Notes: generated from the sequence alone by a model not told the origin. A DNA stretch of 64,000 bases from Lachnospiraceae bacterium KGMB03038 (GCA_007361935.1 CP041667.1:1826501-1890500); one strand, 5' to 3'. Shown: positions 33,978-42,385, numbered from the stretch's first letter. Translations and numbers: made by a program.

Positions 33978-35063
33978 TTATTTTGCCTGGATGTAACCCT
34001 TCGCCGTCAGCGCTTCCGCGCACAGCACCGCGCCTCCGGCCGCGCCCCGGACCGTATTGTGGGAAAGGCCAATGAATTTATAATCATAAATCGTATCTTC
34101 TCTCAGACGCCCAATCGTAACTCCCATGCCGCGCTCGTAATCCACGTCCAGTTTTACCTGCGGGCGGTCGTCCTCTGTCAGATATCGGATAAACTGTTTT
34201 GGCGCGCTTGGAAGGTCAGCCTCCTGAGGGAATCCTTTGTAGCTTTCCAGCCGCCGGATCAGTTCTTCCTTAGAAGGCTTCTTCTCAAAATTAATGAAGA
34301 CCGCGGCTGTGTGGCCGTTGAGGACCGGCACCCGGACGCACTGGCAGGTGATCTTGGGAAGATCCGCCTTCACAATCTGTCCATTTTCTACCCGGCCAAG
34401 CACACGCAGCGGCTCCTGCTCGCTTTTTTCTTCTTCCCCGCCAATATAGGGAATCACGTTTTCTACCATCTCCGGCCAGTCTTTGAATGTCTTTCCCGCC
34501 CCGGAGATGGCCTGATATGTGGTAGCCACCACCTCTTTGGGACCGAATTCTTTCCAAGCCGCGAGACATGGCGCATAGCTTTGGATCGAACAGTTGGGTT
34601 TGACCGCGATAAAGCCTCTGGCTGTTCCCAGACGTTTTCTCTGGTCCGCGATCACGTCAAAATGATCGATATTGACCTCCGGGATAACCATGGGCACATC
34701 CGGGGTCCAACGATGGGCGCTGTTGTTTGAGACCACCGGCGTCTCCGTCTTTGCGTACGCTTCCTCGATCTTACGGATCTCCTCTTTCGTCATATCCACC
34801 GCGCTGAATACAAAATCCACGCCCGCGGCCACTTTTTCTATTTCATTTACATTTGCGACTTCCAGTTTTTTTACCGCTTCCGGCATAGGGGAGGTCATCT
34901 TCCAGCGGCCGCCCACCGCTTCTTCATAGGTTTTCCCCGCGGACCGCGGGCTTGCCGCCACCGTTACTACTTCAAACCAGGGATGATCTTCCAGAAGAGA
35001 GATAAATCTCTGTCCCACCATTCCTGTAGCTCCTAAAATTCCGACTCTTAATTTCCGTTCCAT
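33978..35063 (-). CDS. asd: Aspartate-semialdehyde dehydrogenase
   Basis: 361 residues. It makes aspartate semialdehyde from aspartyl phosphate with NADPH, feeding lysine, threonine and methionine synthesis. It has the NADP motif GATGMVGQRF, the catalytic Cys158 in VKPNCSIQSYAP and the substrate segment SGAGKTFKDW. Its length and sequence fit the archaeal/fungal-type Asd subgroup rather than the E. coli type. It lies 15 bases behind argH. Confidence 0.95.
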   Translation of the reverse strand: MERKLRVGILGATGMVGQRFISLLEDHPWFEVVTVAASPRSAGKTYEEAVGGRWKMTSPMPEAVKKLEVANVNEIEKVAAGVDFVFSAVDMTKEEIRKIEEAYAKTETPVVSNNSAHRWTPDVPMVIPEVNIDHFDVIADQRKRLGTARGFIAVKPNCSIQSYAPCLAAWKEFGPKEVVATTYQAISGAGKTFKDWPEMVENVIPYIGGEEEKSEQEPLRVLGRVENGQIVKADLPKITCQCVRVPVLNGHTAAVFINFEKKPSKEELIRRLESYKGFPQEADLPSAPKQFIRYLTEDDRPQVKLDVDYERGMGVTIGRLREDTIYDYKFIGLSHNTVRGAAGGAVLCAEALTAKGYIQAK

Positions 35064-35078
35064 CCTTTTCTCTCCTTC

Positions 35079-36458
35079 CTAATGCTCCTCCATGGCTTTA
35101 TGGTAAATCTCTAAAACCTGTTCCATTGCCTCACGTCCTGGCGCCCCGATGGTAATCCGCTTGTCTACGCAGGTCTTCAGGCTGATAGCTTCGTAAATAT
35201 CCGCCTGAAATTCTGGCGATATCTTCTGATATTCCTCAAGAGGAAGCTCGTCTAAAGCAATCCCCTTCTCGATGCAAAGAAGTACCAGACGTCCTACGAT
35301 GCCGTGGGCATCCCGGAACGGCACGCCCCGGTTCACCAGGTAATCCGCCGCATCCGTCGCGTTGGTAAATCCGTTTTTCGCGCTTTGTTCCATCCGGTCT
35401 TTCTTAAATTCCATGGTCCGGAGCATACCGGCGAAAAGGGTCAGGCAGCCTTTGGCCGTGTCGATGGCGTCAAAAGCCCACTCTTTATCTTCCTGCATAT
35501 CTTTATTGTAGGCCAGAGGAATTCCCTTCATGGTCGTCAGAAGGGCCTGCAGAGCTCCATATACTCTTCCCGTTTTTCCCCGTACCAGTTCCGCGATATC
35601 CGGGTTCTTCTTCTGGGGCATGATGCTGCTTCCTGTGCTGTACCCATCGTCAATCTCTACAAATTGGTATTCATTGGAATTCCACAGGATGATTTCTTCT
35701 GAAAACCGGCTCAGATGCATCATGACCAGAGACAGGTCTGACAAGAGTTCTATCAGATAGTCCCTGTCGGACACGCCGTCCATACTGTTTAATGTAGGGC
35801 CTTCAAAACCCAGAAGCTTCGCTGTATATTCACGGTCTAAAGGATAGGTGGTCCCTGCCAGCGCTCCAGACCCCAGAGGGCAGGTATTCATCCTGGCATA
35901 CAGTCCTTTCAGACGCTCATGATCCCTCCAGAACATTTCAAAATAAGCGCCCATATGATGGGAGAGCGTCACTGGCTGAGCCTTCTGCAGGTGGGTAAAT
36001 CCCGGCATATAAGTGTCCAGATTTTCATCCATGATCTGAAGGATCGCTTCCAGCAGCTCTTTGACAAGCCCATCCAGATTCCAAACTTCTTCTCTGGTAT
36101 ACAGCTTCATATCCAGCGCCACTTGATCGTTGCGGCTCCTGCCGGTATGCAGTTTCTTTCCCGGCTCTCCGATCCGCTGGATCAGGATCGCTTCCACAAA
36201 GCTGTGGATGTCTTCATATTCCTCTGTGATCTTTAATTTTCCTTCTTCTACATCCTTTAGGATTCCTTCCAGGCCCTCGATGATCTGCTCTTTTTCCCGC
36301 GCCGTCAAGATCTTCTGCTTTTCCAGCATCGTCACGTGGGCAATGCTGCCTTTGATATCCTGCCGAAAGAATCGTTTATCAAAAGAAATTGACGCGTTGA
36401 ACTGATAAACCAGCTGTTCCGTTTCTTTTGTAAAACGCCCGCCCCATAATTGTGCCAT
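35079..36458 (-). CDS. argH: Argininosuccinate lyase
   Basis: 459 residues, full length. It cleaves argininosuccinate to arginine and fumarate. The family signature GSSIMPQKKNPD is present near residue 277, with the N-terminal LWGGRFTKETEQLVYQFNAS and HTGRSRNDQVALD motifs. It is paired with asd downstream; argG is not in this window. Confidence 0.96.
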   Translation of the reverse strand: MAQLWGGRFTKETEQLVYQFNASISFDKRFFRQDIKGSIAHVTMLEKQKILTAREKEQIIEGLEGILKDVEEGKLKITEEYEDIHSFVEAILIQRIGEPGKKLHTGRSRNDQVALDMKLYTREEVWNLDGLVKELLEAILQIMDENLDTYMPGFTHLQKAQPVTLSHHMGAYFEMFWRDHERLKGLYARMNTCPLGSGALAGTTYPLDREYTAKLLGFEGPTLNSMDGVSDRDYLIELLSDLSLVMMHLSRFSEEIILWNSNEYQFVEIDDGYSTGSSIMPQKKNPDIAELVRGKTGRVYGALQALLTTMKGIPLAYNKDMQEDKEWAFDAIDTAKGCLTLFAGMLRTMEFKKDRMEQSAKNGFTNATDAADYLVNRGVPFRDAHGIVGRLVLLCIEKGIALDELPLEEYQKISPEFQADIYEAISLKTCVDKRITIGAPGREAMEQVLEIYHKAMEEH

Positions 36459-36518
36459 AGTTTCTTCTTCCTTCCTTATAAAATACTGTAATCGATTTTA
36501 ACATATTCTGTTCTAAAG

Positions 36519-37127
36519 TCAATGGCGGGCTCGCAATGAAAACTCGCAGCCGCAGTAGTCCTGACGATACAGATCATATTCTTTTGAGAGCTCGATGGAA
36601 CGTTTGTAGCCGTTCTTCTTTTTAAAATCTGACTGCAGATAAGGTACGCCGTACTTCTCTCCCATCCGCGTCCCGATCTCATTGAGCCGGTCCGCGTTTT
36701 TCAGAGGGCTGATGCTAAGGGTCGTGGTAAAATAGTCCGCCTCTGTCTTTACCGCCATCTGGGCCGCTTCCTCAAGCCTCAGCGCGTAACACTTCAGGCA
36801 CCGTTCTCCCCCTTCTTTCGCCTGTTCAAGCCCCTTGGCCATCTCATAGAATTTTTCTTGATCATAAGGGCCTGCCAGAAAGGATACAGGATGGACAAAC
36901 GGCATCCTGCCGATCAATTCCTGCTGTTCCCAAATCCTCTTGGTGTATTCGCTCTCAGGATAAATATTGGGATTGTAGTAAAATACCGTGATCTCAAAAT
37001 ATTTATTTAAATATTCCAGCACATAACTGCTGCATGGAGCACAGCAGCTGTGGAGCAGAAGCTTTGGCGTCCGTTCTTCCAGCGCCAGACGCTCAAGCAG
37101 TTTATCCAGCTCTTTTTGGTAATTCAT
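36519..37127 (-). CDS. queH: Epoxyqueuosine reductase QueH
   Basis: 202 residues. It belongs to the family formerly called DUF208, which reduces epoxyqueuosine to queuosine in tRNA. Cysteine pairs that bind iron-sulfur and metal are visible: LLHSCCAPCSSYVLEYLN, GERCLKCYALRL and QDYCGCEFSL. The frame is open to 37286, but ATG at 37125-37127 has AAGGAG 9 bases upstream and the promoter at 37164-37192 lies inside the longer frame. Single-gene unit divergent from the ABC transporter. Confidence 0.9.
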   Translation of the reverse strand: MNYQKELDKLLERLALEERTPKLLLHSCCAPCSSYVLEYLNKYFEITVFYYNPNIYPESEYTKRIWEQQELIGRMPFVHPVSFLAGPYDQEKFYEMAKGLEQAKEGGERCLKCYALRLEEAAQMAVKTEADYFTTTLSISPLKNADRLNEIGTRMGEKYGVPYLQSDFKKKNGYKRSIELSKEYDLYRQDYCGCEFSLRARH

Positions 37128-37163
37128 GAACCTGTTTCTCCTTTTGTAAAACCTCTTCCTAAA

Positions 37164-37192
37164 ATTATAACTTTTCCCAGTTGTTCTGACAA
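37164..37192 (-). promoter_or_regulatory. Sigma-A promoter of queH
   Basis: Minus strand: TTGTCA (37187-37192), 17-base spacer, TATAAT (37164-37169), about 37 bases before the start codon. It lies in the divergent gap shared with the plus-strand ABC genes. Confidence 0.8.
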
Positions 37193-37284
37193 GGATTTTC
37201 TCTCCATCTCCCGCTGATACAGCGGCTGTAACCTTCCTTTTATCTTCCACATAAAATAAGATATAGTCGTTACTGGAGGTTGCC

Positions 37285-38049
37285 ATGGAACGAGTTCTGG
37301 AACTAAAACATATTTACTATGCCTACCATACTCTGGAAGGAGAGACTTCGACTCTCACAGACATTTCCTTCGCTCTGGGGGAAGGGGAGTTTGTGGCTAT
37401 CGTAGGCCCTTCCGGCTGCGGGAAATCCACGCTTCTATCCATCATCGCCGGACTCCTTACGCCAGAACGGGGGCTGATCAAAATCAATGGAAAATACTTA
37501 AAAGAAAGCACCACTAATGTAGGATACATGCTGCAGCACGATGAGCTTTTTGAATGGAGGACCATCTACAACAACGTGATCCTGGGCCTGGAAGTCCAGC
37601 ATATGCTGACGGCCCGCACAAGAGAAAGGGCGCATGAGCTTCTGGATATCTATGGGCTGAAACAATTTTCCGCAAGCAGGCCTTCCGAGCTGTCCGGCGG
37701 AATGCGCCAAAGAGCCGCCCTGATCCGCACCCTGGTCCTGGAGCCGGATATCCTCCTTTTGGATGAACCATTTTCCTCCCTGGACTATCAGACTCGTTTG
37801 GGCGTAGGAGACGATATTGGTCAGATCATCCGGCGGGAGAAAAAAGCGGCGCTCTTGGTGACCCACGATCTATCAGAAGCCATTTCTCTGGCAGATCGTG
37901 TCATTGTCCTTTCCGGCCGTCCCGCTTCTATCCGGCAGACGATTCCTCTGATCTTCGACCTGACCGAGGATACTCCCATGAACCGCCGAGGAGCCCCGGA
38001 ATTTAAAACATATTTTAATCTTATCTGGAAGGAGTTGAATAACCAATGA
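37285..38049 (+). CDS. ABC transporter ATP-binding protein, NitT/TauT (SsuB-like) family
   Basis: 254 residues. Walker A GPSGCGKSTLLSIIAG near residue 42, a Q-loop GYMLQHDELFEW, signature ELSGGMRQRAALIRTL, Walker B DILLLDEPFSSLD and H-loop VTHDLSEAISLADR are intact. This subfamily powers importers for nitrate, taurine, sulfonates, pyrimidine precursors or thiamine precursors. TGGAGG is 5 bases before the ATG. The end overlaps the permease start by 4 bases. Confidence 0.92.
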   Translation: MERVLELKHIYYAYHTLEGETSTLTDISFALGEGEFVAIVGPSGCGKSTLLSIIAGLLTPERGLIKINGKYLKESTTNVGYMLQHDELFEWRTIYNNVILGLEVQHMLTARTRERAHELLDIYGLKQFSASRPSELSGGMRQRAALIRTLVLEPDILLLDEPFSSLDYQTRLGVGDDIGQIIRREKKAALLVTHDLSEAISLADRVIVLSGRPASIRQTIPLIFDLTEDTPMNRRGAPEFKTYFNLIWKELNNQ

Positions 38050-38843
38050 GCGAACTGTCAACCGGTCAGAAACAGTATCTGACCGCATATCGAAGAGGGC
38101 AGCGCATCATACGCATCTCCCGGATCCTGATCTTCTTTAGTTTCCTCTTTATCTGGGAGTTCACCGCAAATGTAGGAATCATAGATTCTTTCATTTTCAG
38201 CAGCCCATCTAAAATAGCCTTATGCTTCTGGGAAATGGTGCTGGACCAAAGCATTTTTCTTCATATTGGCGTCACTCTTTATGAGACTATCCTAAGTTTC
38301 CTCCTTGTCATTGCCATCAGTATCCTGATGGCAGTGCTTCTCTGGTTCTCCGGGAAACTTTCGAAAATCCTGGATCCTTACCTGGTTGTCTTAAACAGTC
38401 TTCCCAAATCCGCCCTGGCGCCTCTTCTTATTGTGTGGCTGGGAGCCAACCGGACTACCATAATCGTGGCCGGAATGTCCGTTGCGATCTTCGGAAGCAT
38501 CCTAAACCTGTATACCAGCTTTACCACTGTAGATCCCGGAAAGATCAAATTGATCTACACCTTTCAGGGAACCCGGCTGCAAGCTTTGACTAAAGTAGTA
38601 CTGCCAAGCTCTATCCCCGCCATAATCAGCAACATGAAGGTCAATATCGGGCTGTGTCTGGTGGGAGTGATCATCGGAGAATTCCTGGCCGCCCGGAATG
38701 GGCTTGGATATCTCATCATCTATTCCAGCCAGGTATTCAAGATGGATTGGCTGCTGATGTCCATCGTCCTTTTATGCATCATGGCGATGGTGCTGTATGC
38801 GGCGATTGAGCTGATAGAAAAATTGTGCAGGAAAAGATTTTGA
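38046..38843 (+). CDS. ABC transporter permease, NitT/TauT (SsuC-like) family
   Basis: 265 residues with about six membrane segments. The BPD-type coupling region is seen in SIPAIISNMKVNIGLCLVGV and IIGEFLAARNGLGYLI. It partners the ATPase just upstream (ATGA overlap). A substrate-binding protein gene normally accompanies such pairs but none is found on either side, so the substrate and completeness of the system are open. Confidence 0.9.
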   Translation: MSELSTGQKQYLTAYRRGQRIIRISRILIFFSFLFIWEFTANVGIIDSFIFSSPSKIALCFWEMVLDQSIFLHIGVTLYETILSFLLVIAISILMAVLLWFSGKLSKILDPYLVVLNSLPKSALAPLLIVWLGANRTTIIVAGMSVAIFGSILNLYTSFTTVDPGKIKLIYTFQGTRLQALTKVVLPSSIPAIISNMKVNIGLCLVGVIIGEFLAARNGLGYLIIYSSQVFKMDWLLMSIVLLCIMAMVLYAAIELIEKLCRKRF

Positions 38844-39010
38844 TATGCCAAATTTGTCTCACGCCATCCGGTACTATGTAATCTGCATGTTCTCTTTGGC
38901 GCGGCAGCAACAGGCAGCAGCAATGGATAAAGTAATCAAGCAGTTCAACCCCCCGCCTTAAGCATAGCGTGTAGTGCTGTGTTTAAGGCGAACAAAAAAG
39001 TACTATAGTT
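38844..39010. other. Intergenic stretch after the ABC permease with a hairpin, no convincing gene
   Basis: Directly after the permease stop is a 38-codon plus-strand frame (from ATG 38845) without a ribosome binding site, ending at a TAA near 38962; it resembles nothing I recognise. A hairpin with arms CGCCTTAA (38954-38961) and TTAAGGCG (38983-38990) overlaps its end. It lacks a T-run on either strand, so it is not a typical terminator. A binding-protein gene may have been lost here. Confidence 0.45.
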
Positions 39011-39097
39011 CTAGTTCAGTCTGAATGCCGCAAAAGACTCTATATAATCATGAATTTTCATTGCTAACTCAGGATTTTCTGGAATATTAATATCCAT
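39011..39097 (-). CDS. Small ORF of 28 residues, possibly a truncated gene
   Basis: ATG at 39095-39097 with AAGGAG 7 bases upstream, ending TAG at 39011-39013. The product begins MDINIPENPELAMKIHDYIE. It follows the 112-residue immunity-like gene by 20 bases. It could be a real small protein, or the N-terminus left from a larger immunity or toxin gene. Support is limited to the good ribosome binding site and the context. Confidence 0.4.
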   Translation of the reverse strand: MDINIPENPELAMKIHDYIESFAAFRLN

Positions 39098-39117
39098 ACT
39101 TTTTCTCCTTAATGACA

Positions 39118-39456
39118 CTACTTACATTTTCTCAAAATCGCCTCTATTTGCGATTTAATTTGTTCATATTCATGGTTTGCCCGATATCTTACCTCATAGC
39201 TATTGTCCCATATATAAAACTCACTCAATCCTCCTCTCGGCGGAAACATACTTTTATATTGCCTTGCCGCCTCACTGACTAATTCTTCATATCTTATTGT
39301 ATCATTGGCTAATTCCACATCAAGGTATTGAACCATATTCTTTATGGTTCTCTTACCATAATTGATATCGTTGTTAGGATTTGAAATAATAATATCGTAC
39401 AGTTCTTTCAATAATTTTATAAGATTTATAATAAGCTCTCTTTCATTGCTTTTCAT
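39118..39456 (-). CDS. Hypothetical small protein, probable immunity protein
   Basis: 112 residues from ATG 39454-39456 with GGAGG 5 bases upstream. No named domain is recognised. It is mostly alpha-helical by composition (ERELIINLIKLLKELYDIII, then EYEQIKSQIEAILRKCK), lacks a signal peptide and is probably cytosolic. Its start overlaps the 3' end of a toxin-like reading frame (39443-39553) by 14 bases. That is the usual arrangement of an immunity gene coupled to the C-terminal domain of a polymorphic toxin. The immunity role is inferred from this arrangement and the SUKH gene next to it. Confidence 0.6.
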   Translation of the reverse strand: MKSNERELIINLIKLLKELYDIIISNPNNDINYGKRTIKNMVQYLDVELANDTIRYEELVSEAARQYKSMFPPRGGLSEFYIWDNSYEVRYRANHEYEQIKSQIEAILRKCK

Positions 39457-39553
39457 AGTTTCCTCCAAGGTATTTACACCATTCGGCCGCAGCATCCCAG
39501 AACTCCTCCCAGCCACTTTTCTCAGCCTCCCGCTTCAGGTAATTAAAAGATCC
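39443..39553 (-). pseudogene. 3' remnant of a polymorphic-toxin-like gene
   Basis: A 36-codon open frame without a start codon encodes FNYLKREAEKSGWEEFWDAA followed by a further ~13 residues and stops at 39443-39445. A stop (TAG) closes the frame immediately upstream, and the frame begins inside the end of the SUKH gene. The aromatic and charged composition and the overlap with the downstream gene start look like the C-terminal end of a toxin domain left after recombination. The toxin family cannot be named from this short stretch. Confidence 0.45.
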
Positions 39554-40286
39554 CTATTTCTTCCAGTTGTTCCGCGTCCTTCAAATTACTGATGATATCC
39601 ATGAATTTCTCCGCAACAAATTCCAATTCATCATAGATATTTTCTTGACTGTCCTCATCGTAATATCCTGCAGGCGTCCTTAACCAAATCTGCCCATAAG
39701 TATCTGCTCCGGAATCGCAGTTCAGTACGGCTACGCAGCCGCAACTATCTAGAATGGGCAGGTGATATTTCTCAGTCATCTTTTCCTCACAACAATTTTT
39801 ATATATTGCTGGTATTTTATCAGGCGTAAACCATTCTGATATTTCTAACGTATTTTCTTCATCAATAACATAATATTTTCTTACCGTCGAATCAAACTCT
39901 CCCTTTTTCAAAAAACTCAGATACTCTTGCGGAATCAGGCAGCCAAATTCTTGTTTTGCCCACGCCATAAAATTTTCAAATTCTCTATATTTTTTATATA
40001 TTTTCTCAAGCTCTTCTCCGTTAAAATCAATACCGTATTTGTCCTTTGCAATGACTCTTAAATATTCATCATAACACGCCTCTAAAAAGGCCAATCCTTC
40101 TATTGTGATCATCTCTTCATTTAAAGAGCTACCATCGTCTATCCCATCTTCGAGTTCTTCTTTTCCTTCTGCCGACAGCATCTTATGATCGGCAAGCCAT
40201 GTAAATACCGTATCAAAATGACGAATCACTAAATCCTCTGGAATTCCTCCATCAATCTGCCATGCAGCTTTGTCAATAATAACCAT
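39543..40286 (-). CDS. SMI1/KNR4 (SUKH)-like immunity protein with an extra N-terminal domain
   Basis: 247 residues. Residues ~100-210 look like a SUKH domain (EFGCLIPQEYLSFLKKGEFD, VIDEENTLEISEWFTPDKIP), the superfamily that supplies many immunity proteins against contact-dependent toxins. Residues 1-85 form a separate acidic helical domain (DGGIPEDLVIRHFDTVFTWL). No signal peptide. ATG at 40284-40286 follows GAGGGGG. The corresponding full toxin gene is absent, so this is an orphan immunity gene. The family call rests on pattern resemblance. Confidence 0.6.
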   Translation of the reverse strand: MVIIDKAAWQIDGGIPEDLVIRHFDTVFTWLADHKMLSAEGKEELEDGIDDGSSLNEEMITIEGLAFLEACYDEYLRVIAKDKYGIDFNGEELEKIYKKYREFENFMAWAKQEFGCLIPQEYLSFLKKGEFDSTVRKYYVIDEENTLEISEWFTPDKIPAIYKNCCEEKMTEKYHLPILDSCGCVAVLNCDSGADTYGQIWLRTPAGYYDEDSQENIYDELEFVAEKFMDIISNLKDAEQLEEIGIF

Positions 40287-40414
40287 AGATGAGTTCCCCC
40301 TCTCTAATCTTATGACTATATCACATTGTAAAATATATCCATTTTCACGTAAAGTTTATTTTTCTTTCGATAATAAGTCTTTCAACAATTTCTTCGCATT
40401 TCATAAAAAAGTTC

Positions 40415-40442
40415 TTGCAAATCTCCAGAAATCCGATATAAT
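40415..40442 (+). promoter_or_regulatory. Promoter of the tRNA-Thr gene
   Basis: TTGCAA (40415-40420), 16-base spacer, TATAAT (40437-40442), about 37 bases before the tRNA. Confidence 0.75.
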
Positions 40443-40478
40443 ATATTTTGTGGCCTGACAAGATCGGGGCGTAAATGC

Positions 40479-40551
40479 GCTGGAATAGCTCAGTCGGTAG
40501 AGCACTTCACTCGTAATGAAGGGGTCGTCGGTTCAAGTCCGATTTCCAGCT
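40479..40551 (+). tRNA. tRNA-Thr (anticodon CGT)
   Basis: Complete cloverleaf: acceptor GCTGGAA pairs with TTCCAGC; D-arm AGCTCAGTCGGTAGAGC; anticodon stem CTTCA/TGAAG with loop CTCGTAA giving anticodon CGT for threonine codon ACG; T-arm GTCGG-TTCAAGT-CCGAT with one imperfect closing pair. The discriminator base is T and CCA is not encoded. It is transcribed alone, with its own promoter and terminator. Confidence 0.95.
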
Positions 40552-40560
40552 TTGCAAGAA

Positions 40561-40600
40561 AAGAACGGAATCCTATGATGGTTAGGATTCCGTTCTTTTT
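40561..40600 (+). terminator. Terminator of the tRNA-Thr gene
   Basis: Perfect 14-bp arms AAGAACGGAATCCT and AGGATTCCGTTCTT around a 9-base loop, ending in a T-run. Confidence 0.9.
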
Positions 40601-40606
40601 CATTCG

Positions 40607-40642
40607 GGTACACCCCTTTCGTCATTTTGGTACAGGGCAAAA
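40607..40642 (+). repeat. 36-bp conserved repeat, copy 1 (GGTACACCCC...CAGGGCAAAA)
   Basis: The 36 bases GGTACACCCC-TTTCGTCATTTT-GGTACAGGGCAAAA recur at 59084-59119 in the same orientation with only two differences. Each copy is followed within two bases by a long AATT-ended palindrome. The box carries GGTACA twice. Confidence 0.9.
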
Positions 40643-40644
40643 TG

Positions 40645-40689
40645 CAATTCCAGACGTAGCCTTTTTGCAAAAGGCTACGTCTGGAATTT
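40645..40689. repeat. Palindrome C, left copy: 45-bp target duplication of the insertion sequence
   Basis: CAATTCCAGACGTAGCC, TTTTTGCAAAA, GGCTACGTCTGGAATTT. The same 45 bases occur without a mismatch at 42386-42430 on the other side of the insertion sequence. The repeat is itself a 20-bp-stem palindrome. Confidence 0.93.
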
Positions 40690-40707
40690 CAGACTGTAGA
40701 CAAAGTT

Positions 40708-40732
40708 GGTGCTGGAGCCTAGCTCCAGCACC
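40708..40732 (-). terminator. Hairpin overlapping the transposase stop codon
   Basis: GGTGCTGGAGC-CTA-GCTCCAGCACC is a perfect 11-bp stem with a 3-base loop. On the minus strand it encodes the last codons (WCWS) of the transposase, and the TAG stop spans the stem-loop junction. It could act as a terminator or limit readthrough; no T-run follows directly. Confidence 0.6.
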
Positions 40733-42215
40733 ACTCTTTTTGCCAAAATGCCAACTCCCATATTTTTTTATAAAAGATAAAAAAGAATCCTGTTTTTTTG
40801 TCCTGCCTTTCCCTTACATCCAGAATCTTTGCCAGCTTTTTCAGATTCATGCACGCAAAGGTCAGCCCCGCTTTCATTCTCATTCGGGCGTTGCCGATAT
40901 ATTGTGTGTATCGAAATCCATGCTGTTCTTTTGCACTTCCGAACAATCTCTCAATGGTTTCTTTTCTCAACATATAGATCTCTTTGTTCCCAAGAGTATA
41001 GCGGATATCCTCACTGGTTTCCAGATACTCTTCCCAAATGTGGCGGGAGATCGTTTTTTCATGCTCTTTGCTTTCTGTACAGTTGGAAAGGTAAGGGCAG
41101 TTTTTACAGATGCTTTTATCGCTCTTGTATTCTTTGTACCCTTCCCGGTTCGTTGTCCGATAAGTAAGGATCTGATCCGCCGGACAGATATAGCAGTCAT
41201 AGTACTCATCGTAGACATACTCATATTTCTTGAAGAATCCATCTTTTGTCATGGGCCTTTTATACGGAAACAGAGGCTGTATCCCGTCTTTTAACAATTC
41301 TCGGGCGATTGCTGGAGTCTTATATCCGGCATCCAATACCATCATCTCCATATCCAGGTCTTTCAACTTGTCGTACAAAGGCTTCCATGTCCTGCTGTCA
41401 TGTTCATTCCCTGGATGCACAGTATAACCTAAGATCCACCCGTGCTTGTCACATGCAGTCTCTATGCTGTATGCAAAAACATGTTTATGTTCGCCTTTTC
41501 GGAACCACCCGCTTTCCGGATCTGAAGTACTGCATTTTTGCGTTTTGGCTCCTTCCGGGATCTCGTCTGAAGAACCGCTTTCACCAGAAGTGCCGCTACC
41601 CGCTGCAGGCGGTGTAGTTGAATCATCCTTTTTTTCTTTTAAAGGTTTCTTTCCATGATTTTTGCGGTCTTCATTGATTTCTTTTTTTAACTCCTCCTCA
41701 TACCATAGAGCTTCTTGAGATGCAATCCTCTTTCGCCTCTTTTTGCTGTTCGCACAGGCTTTTACATGGGTAGAATCCACAAACACGGTAGACGTATCTA
41801 CCAGATGAAACTTCATACATTGTTCGAGGATATGGGAAAAGATCTGTTCAAACAGTTCCGTATCCTTAAAACGCCGGGTATAGTTTTTCCCAAAAGTAGA
41901 AAAGTGAGGAACTGGATCCAGCATATCCAGACCGAGAAACCAACGATACGCTACATTCACTTCGATTTCTTTGATCGTCTGGCGCATACTTTTAATCCCA
42001 TAGAGATACTGGATAAAAGGGATTTTGATCAGCATCACCGGATCCATGCTCGGCCTTCCGTTATCTGCACAATACTTGTCTTCTACAAGATCGTAAATAA
42101 AGTTCCAGTCAATTGCCCGGTCAATCTTTCGGAGCATGTGATCCTTTGGCACCATGTCATCCATGCTGAACAGCATCATTTGTTCTCTTTTTTTATCGGA
42201 ATCTCTTGTCATCAT
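40719..42215 (-). CDS. IS1182-family transposase (DDE)
   Basis: 498 residues. N-terminal part with NGRPSMDPVMLIKIPFIQYL and YRWFLGLDMLDPVPHFSTF; catalytic segments TVFVDSTHVKACANSKKR and VLDAGYKTPAIARELL; the cysteine-rich insert (CKNCPYLSNCTESKEH) and C-terminal ETIERLFGSAKEQHGFRYTQ are all in place. A Ser/Gly/Lys-rich linker (residues ~195-225) interrupts the catalytic domain. It starts with two adjacent ATG codons. It is only distantly similar to the transposase at 22934-24541, so the two elements are different members of the family. Confidence 0.94.
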   Translation of the reverse strand: MMTRDSDKKREQMMLFSMDDMVPKDHMLRKIDRAIDWNFIYDLVEDKYCADNGRPSMDPVMLIKIPFIQYLYGIKSMRQTIKEIEVNVAYRWFLGLDMLDPVPHFSTFGKNYTRRFKDTELFEQIFSHILEQCMKFHLVDTSTVFVDSTHVKACANSKKRRKRIASQEALWYEEELKKEINEDRKNHGKKPLKEKKDDSTTPPAAGSGTSGESGSSDEIPEGAKTQKCSTSDPESGWFRKGEHKHVFAYSIETACDKHGWILGYTVHPGNEHDSRTWKPLYDKLKDLDMEMMVLDAGYKTPAIARELLKDGIQPLFPYKRPMTKDGFFKKYEYVYDEYYDCYICPADQILTYRTTNREGYKEYKSDKSICKNCPYLSNCTESKEHEKTISRHIWEEYLETSEDIRYTLGNKEIYMLRKETIERLFGSAKEQHGFRYTQYIGNARMRMKAGLTFACMNLKKLAKILDVRERQDKKTGFFFIFYKKIWELAFWQKEWCWS

Positions 42216-42385
42216 AAGCAGGCCCTCCTTATAGGATAATTATACCATGTGCAGAGAACGCACCGCTTAACTTTCGAGTTGATAAGTAGGGGATTTTTCT
42301 TGATAAAAACCGGAAGAATCATTGAAATGTTGATAACTACAATAGAAAAGCTCCGGTGTAAACCGGGGACTTTGTCTACAGTCTG

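Larger units (their letters stand above)
40690..42385 (-). mobile_element. IS1182-family insertion sequence, 1,696 bp
   Basis: Terminal inverted repeats CAGACTGTAGACAAAGT (40690-40706) and its reverse complement (42369-42385) enclose one transposase gene. It is flanked by a perfect 45-bp palindromic direct repeat, in line with the long palindromic target duplications described for the IS1182 family. It sits 62 bases after the stop of the giant surface-protein gene. Confidence 0.95.

Noticed and set aside
38845..38964. 38-codon plus-strand frame after the ABC permease as a real small gene
   Set aside because: No ribosome binding site, no recognisable sequence, and it runs into a hairpin; kept only as part of the intergenic description.
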